A DNA stretch of 64,000 bases, taken from NCBI RefSeq assembly GCF_009905375.1, contig NC_133652.1, positions 123,215,205 through 123,279,204 on the forward strand, read 5' to 3'. The position numbers were made by a program, and so were the translations under genes. Positions 63,901 through 64,000 of the stretch are shown here, one piece after another. This stretch comes from Apium graveolens. Taxonomy: Eukaryota; Streptophyta; Magnoliopsida; Apiales; Apiaceae. The stretch's first letter is position 1. Every line of letters starts with the position of its first letter. Below the pieces are notes generated by a model. The model had not been told where the DNA came from, made no database searches, and saw only the letters and a program-made list of their open reading frames with translations.

Positions 63901-64000
63901 AAAACCTGGGGAATCCGGCTCTGTGGTGTATTTTATATTCGCAACAAGGTTGCAGATTTGGTAAATGAATTGATTACTTGCCCAACGTTCGGGAAGTAAG
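60951..64000 (+). mobile_element. Element E: Gypsy-type LTR inserted in element D gag, right end outside window
   Basis: TGTAATAACCCCAATTTTTG at 60951 is a chromovirus-style LTR start and parallels F's TGTAATAACTCGAATTTTTG. Like F's LTR, it goes on to ACGCTATGTAG (F: ACACTATGTAG), a region of CG-containing words (about 62210-62420), then a TA microsatellite (63049-63077) and AT-rich repeats. No primer site, gag or pol is reached by 64000, so this is probably one long LTR (at least 3 kb). The strand is inferred from the TGTAATAA start. No gene is seen. Confidence 0.6.
63131..63515. repeat. 110-bp tandem repeat, about 3.5 copies, built of 55-bp half-units
   Basis: CTTATTTTATTTATTGAATA recurs at 63241, 63351 and 63461, with a variant at 63131, a strict 110-bp period. 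Each unit contains two related halves, one with CATTTGAGGATGTATGACTC and one with CATTCGAGGTATTATGACTC, so the array is a dimer-based higher-order repeat inside the LTR. Confidence 0.88.

Overview
This window is nuclear DNA of a flowering plant, most likely a eudicot. It holds two ordinary plant genes with conserved intron positions, followed by about 49 kb of nested LTR retrotransposons. Species cannot be read directly; the retrotransposon families feel asterid-like, but that is a weak impression. There is no sign of organelle, bacterial or viral-episome DNA.

Layout. (1) 1-3.5 kb: AT-rich intergenic DNA with a 130-bp tandem duplication and two tRNA-derived SINEs. (2) 4264-11610 (+): a complete ten-exon gene for a brassinosteroid-signalling kinase (BSK), a 488-residue receptor-like cytoplasmic pseudokinase with N-terminal acylation signal and C-terminal TPR region. 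Two of its introns carry MITE-like inverted-repeat elements. (3) 12459-14226 (-): a complete three-exon beta-tubulin gene (447 residues), tail-to-tail with BSK. (4) 14.5-15.2 kb: a TIR element with GC-rich ends. (5) About 15.3-64 kb: nested LTR retrotransposons.

The nest can be resolved by LTR termini and target-site duplications (TSDs). Element A (+, Copia, SIRE/Maximus-like) is the oldest host and lies in pieces at about 15297-15425, 34959-38363 and 49637-49855. Element B (-, SIRE-like Copia, 15426-34958, TSD GATCA) sits in A's 5' LTR. Element F (+, Gypsy chromovirus with chromodomain remnant, 15850-34006) sits in B's 3' LTR. Element G (+, Copia, 18193-26192, TSD TCATT, nearly identical LTRs) sits in F's 5' LTR. 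Element C (+, Athila-type Gypsy with tRNA-Asp-type primer site, 38364-49636, TSD CCAAG) sits in A's gag. Element D (-, SIRE-like Copia, 49856-60950) sits in A downstream of C. Element E (a Gypsy-type LTR beginning at 60951 and running past the window end) interrupts D's gag.

All gag-pol frames are broken. Many breaks are nonsense codons of the kind expected from cytosine deamination in methylated DNA. The striking exception is the extra reading frame between pol and the 3' LTR of element D: 917 codons are open, followed after one stop by 357 more codons in the same frame. Element C also carries an extra ORF after pol. Both extra ORFs have a strong TATA-like sequence 100-150 bp upstream, and in C a GC-rich repeat quartet is shared between the LTR promoter and the DNA before the extra ORF. 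I see no evidence for a wholly new non-transposon system; the most interesting material is in these accessory ORFs and leader structures.
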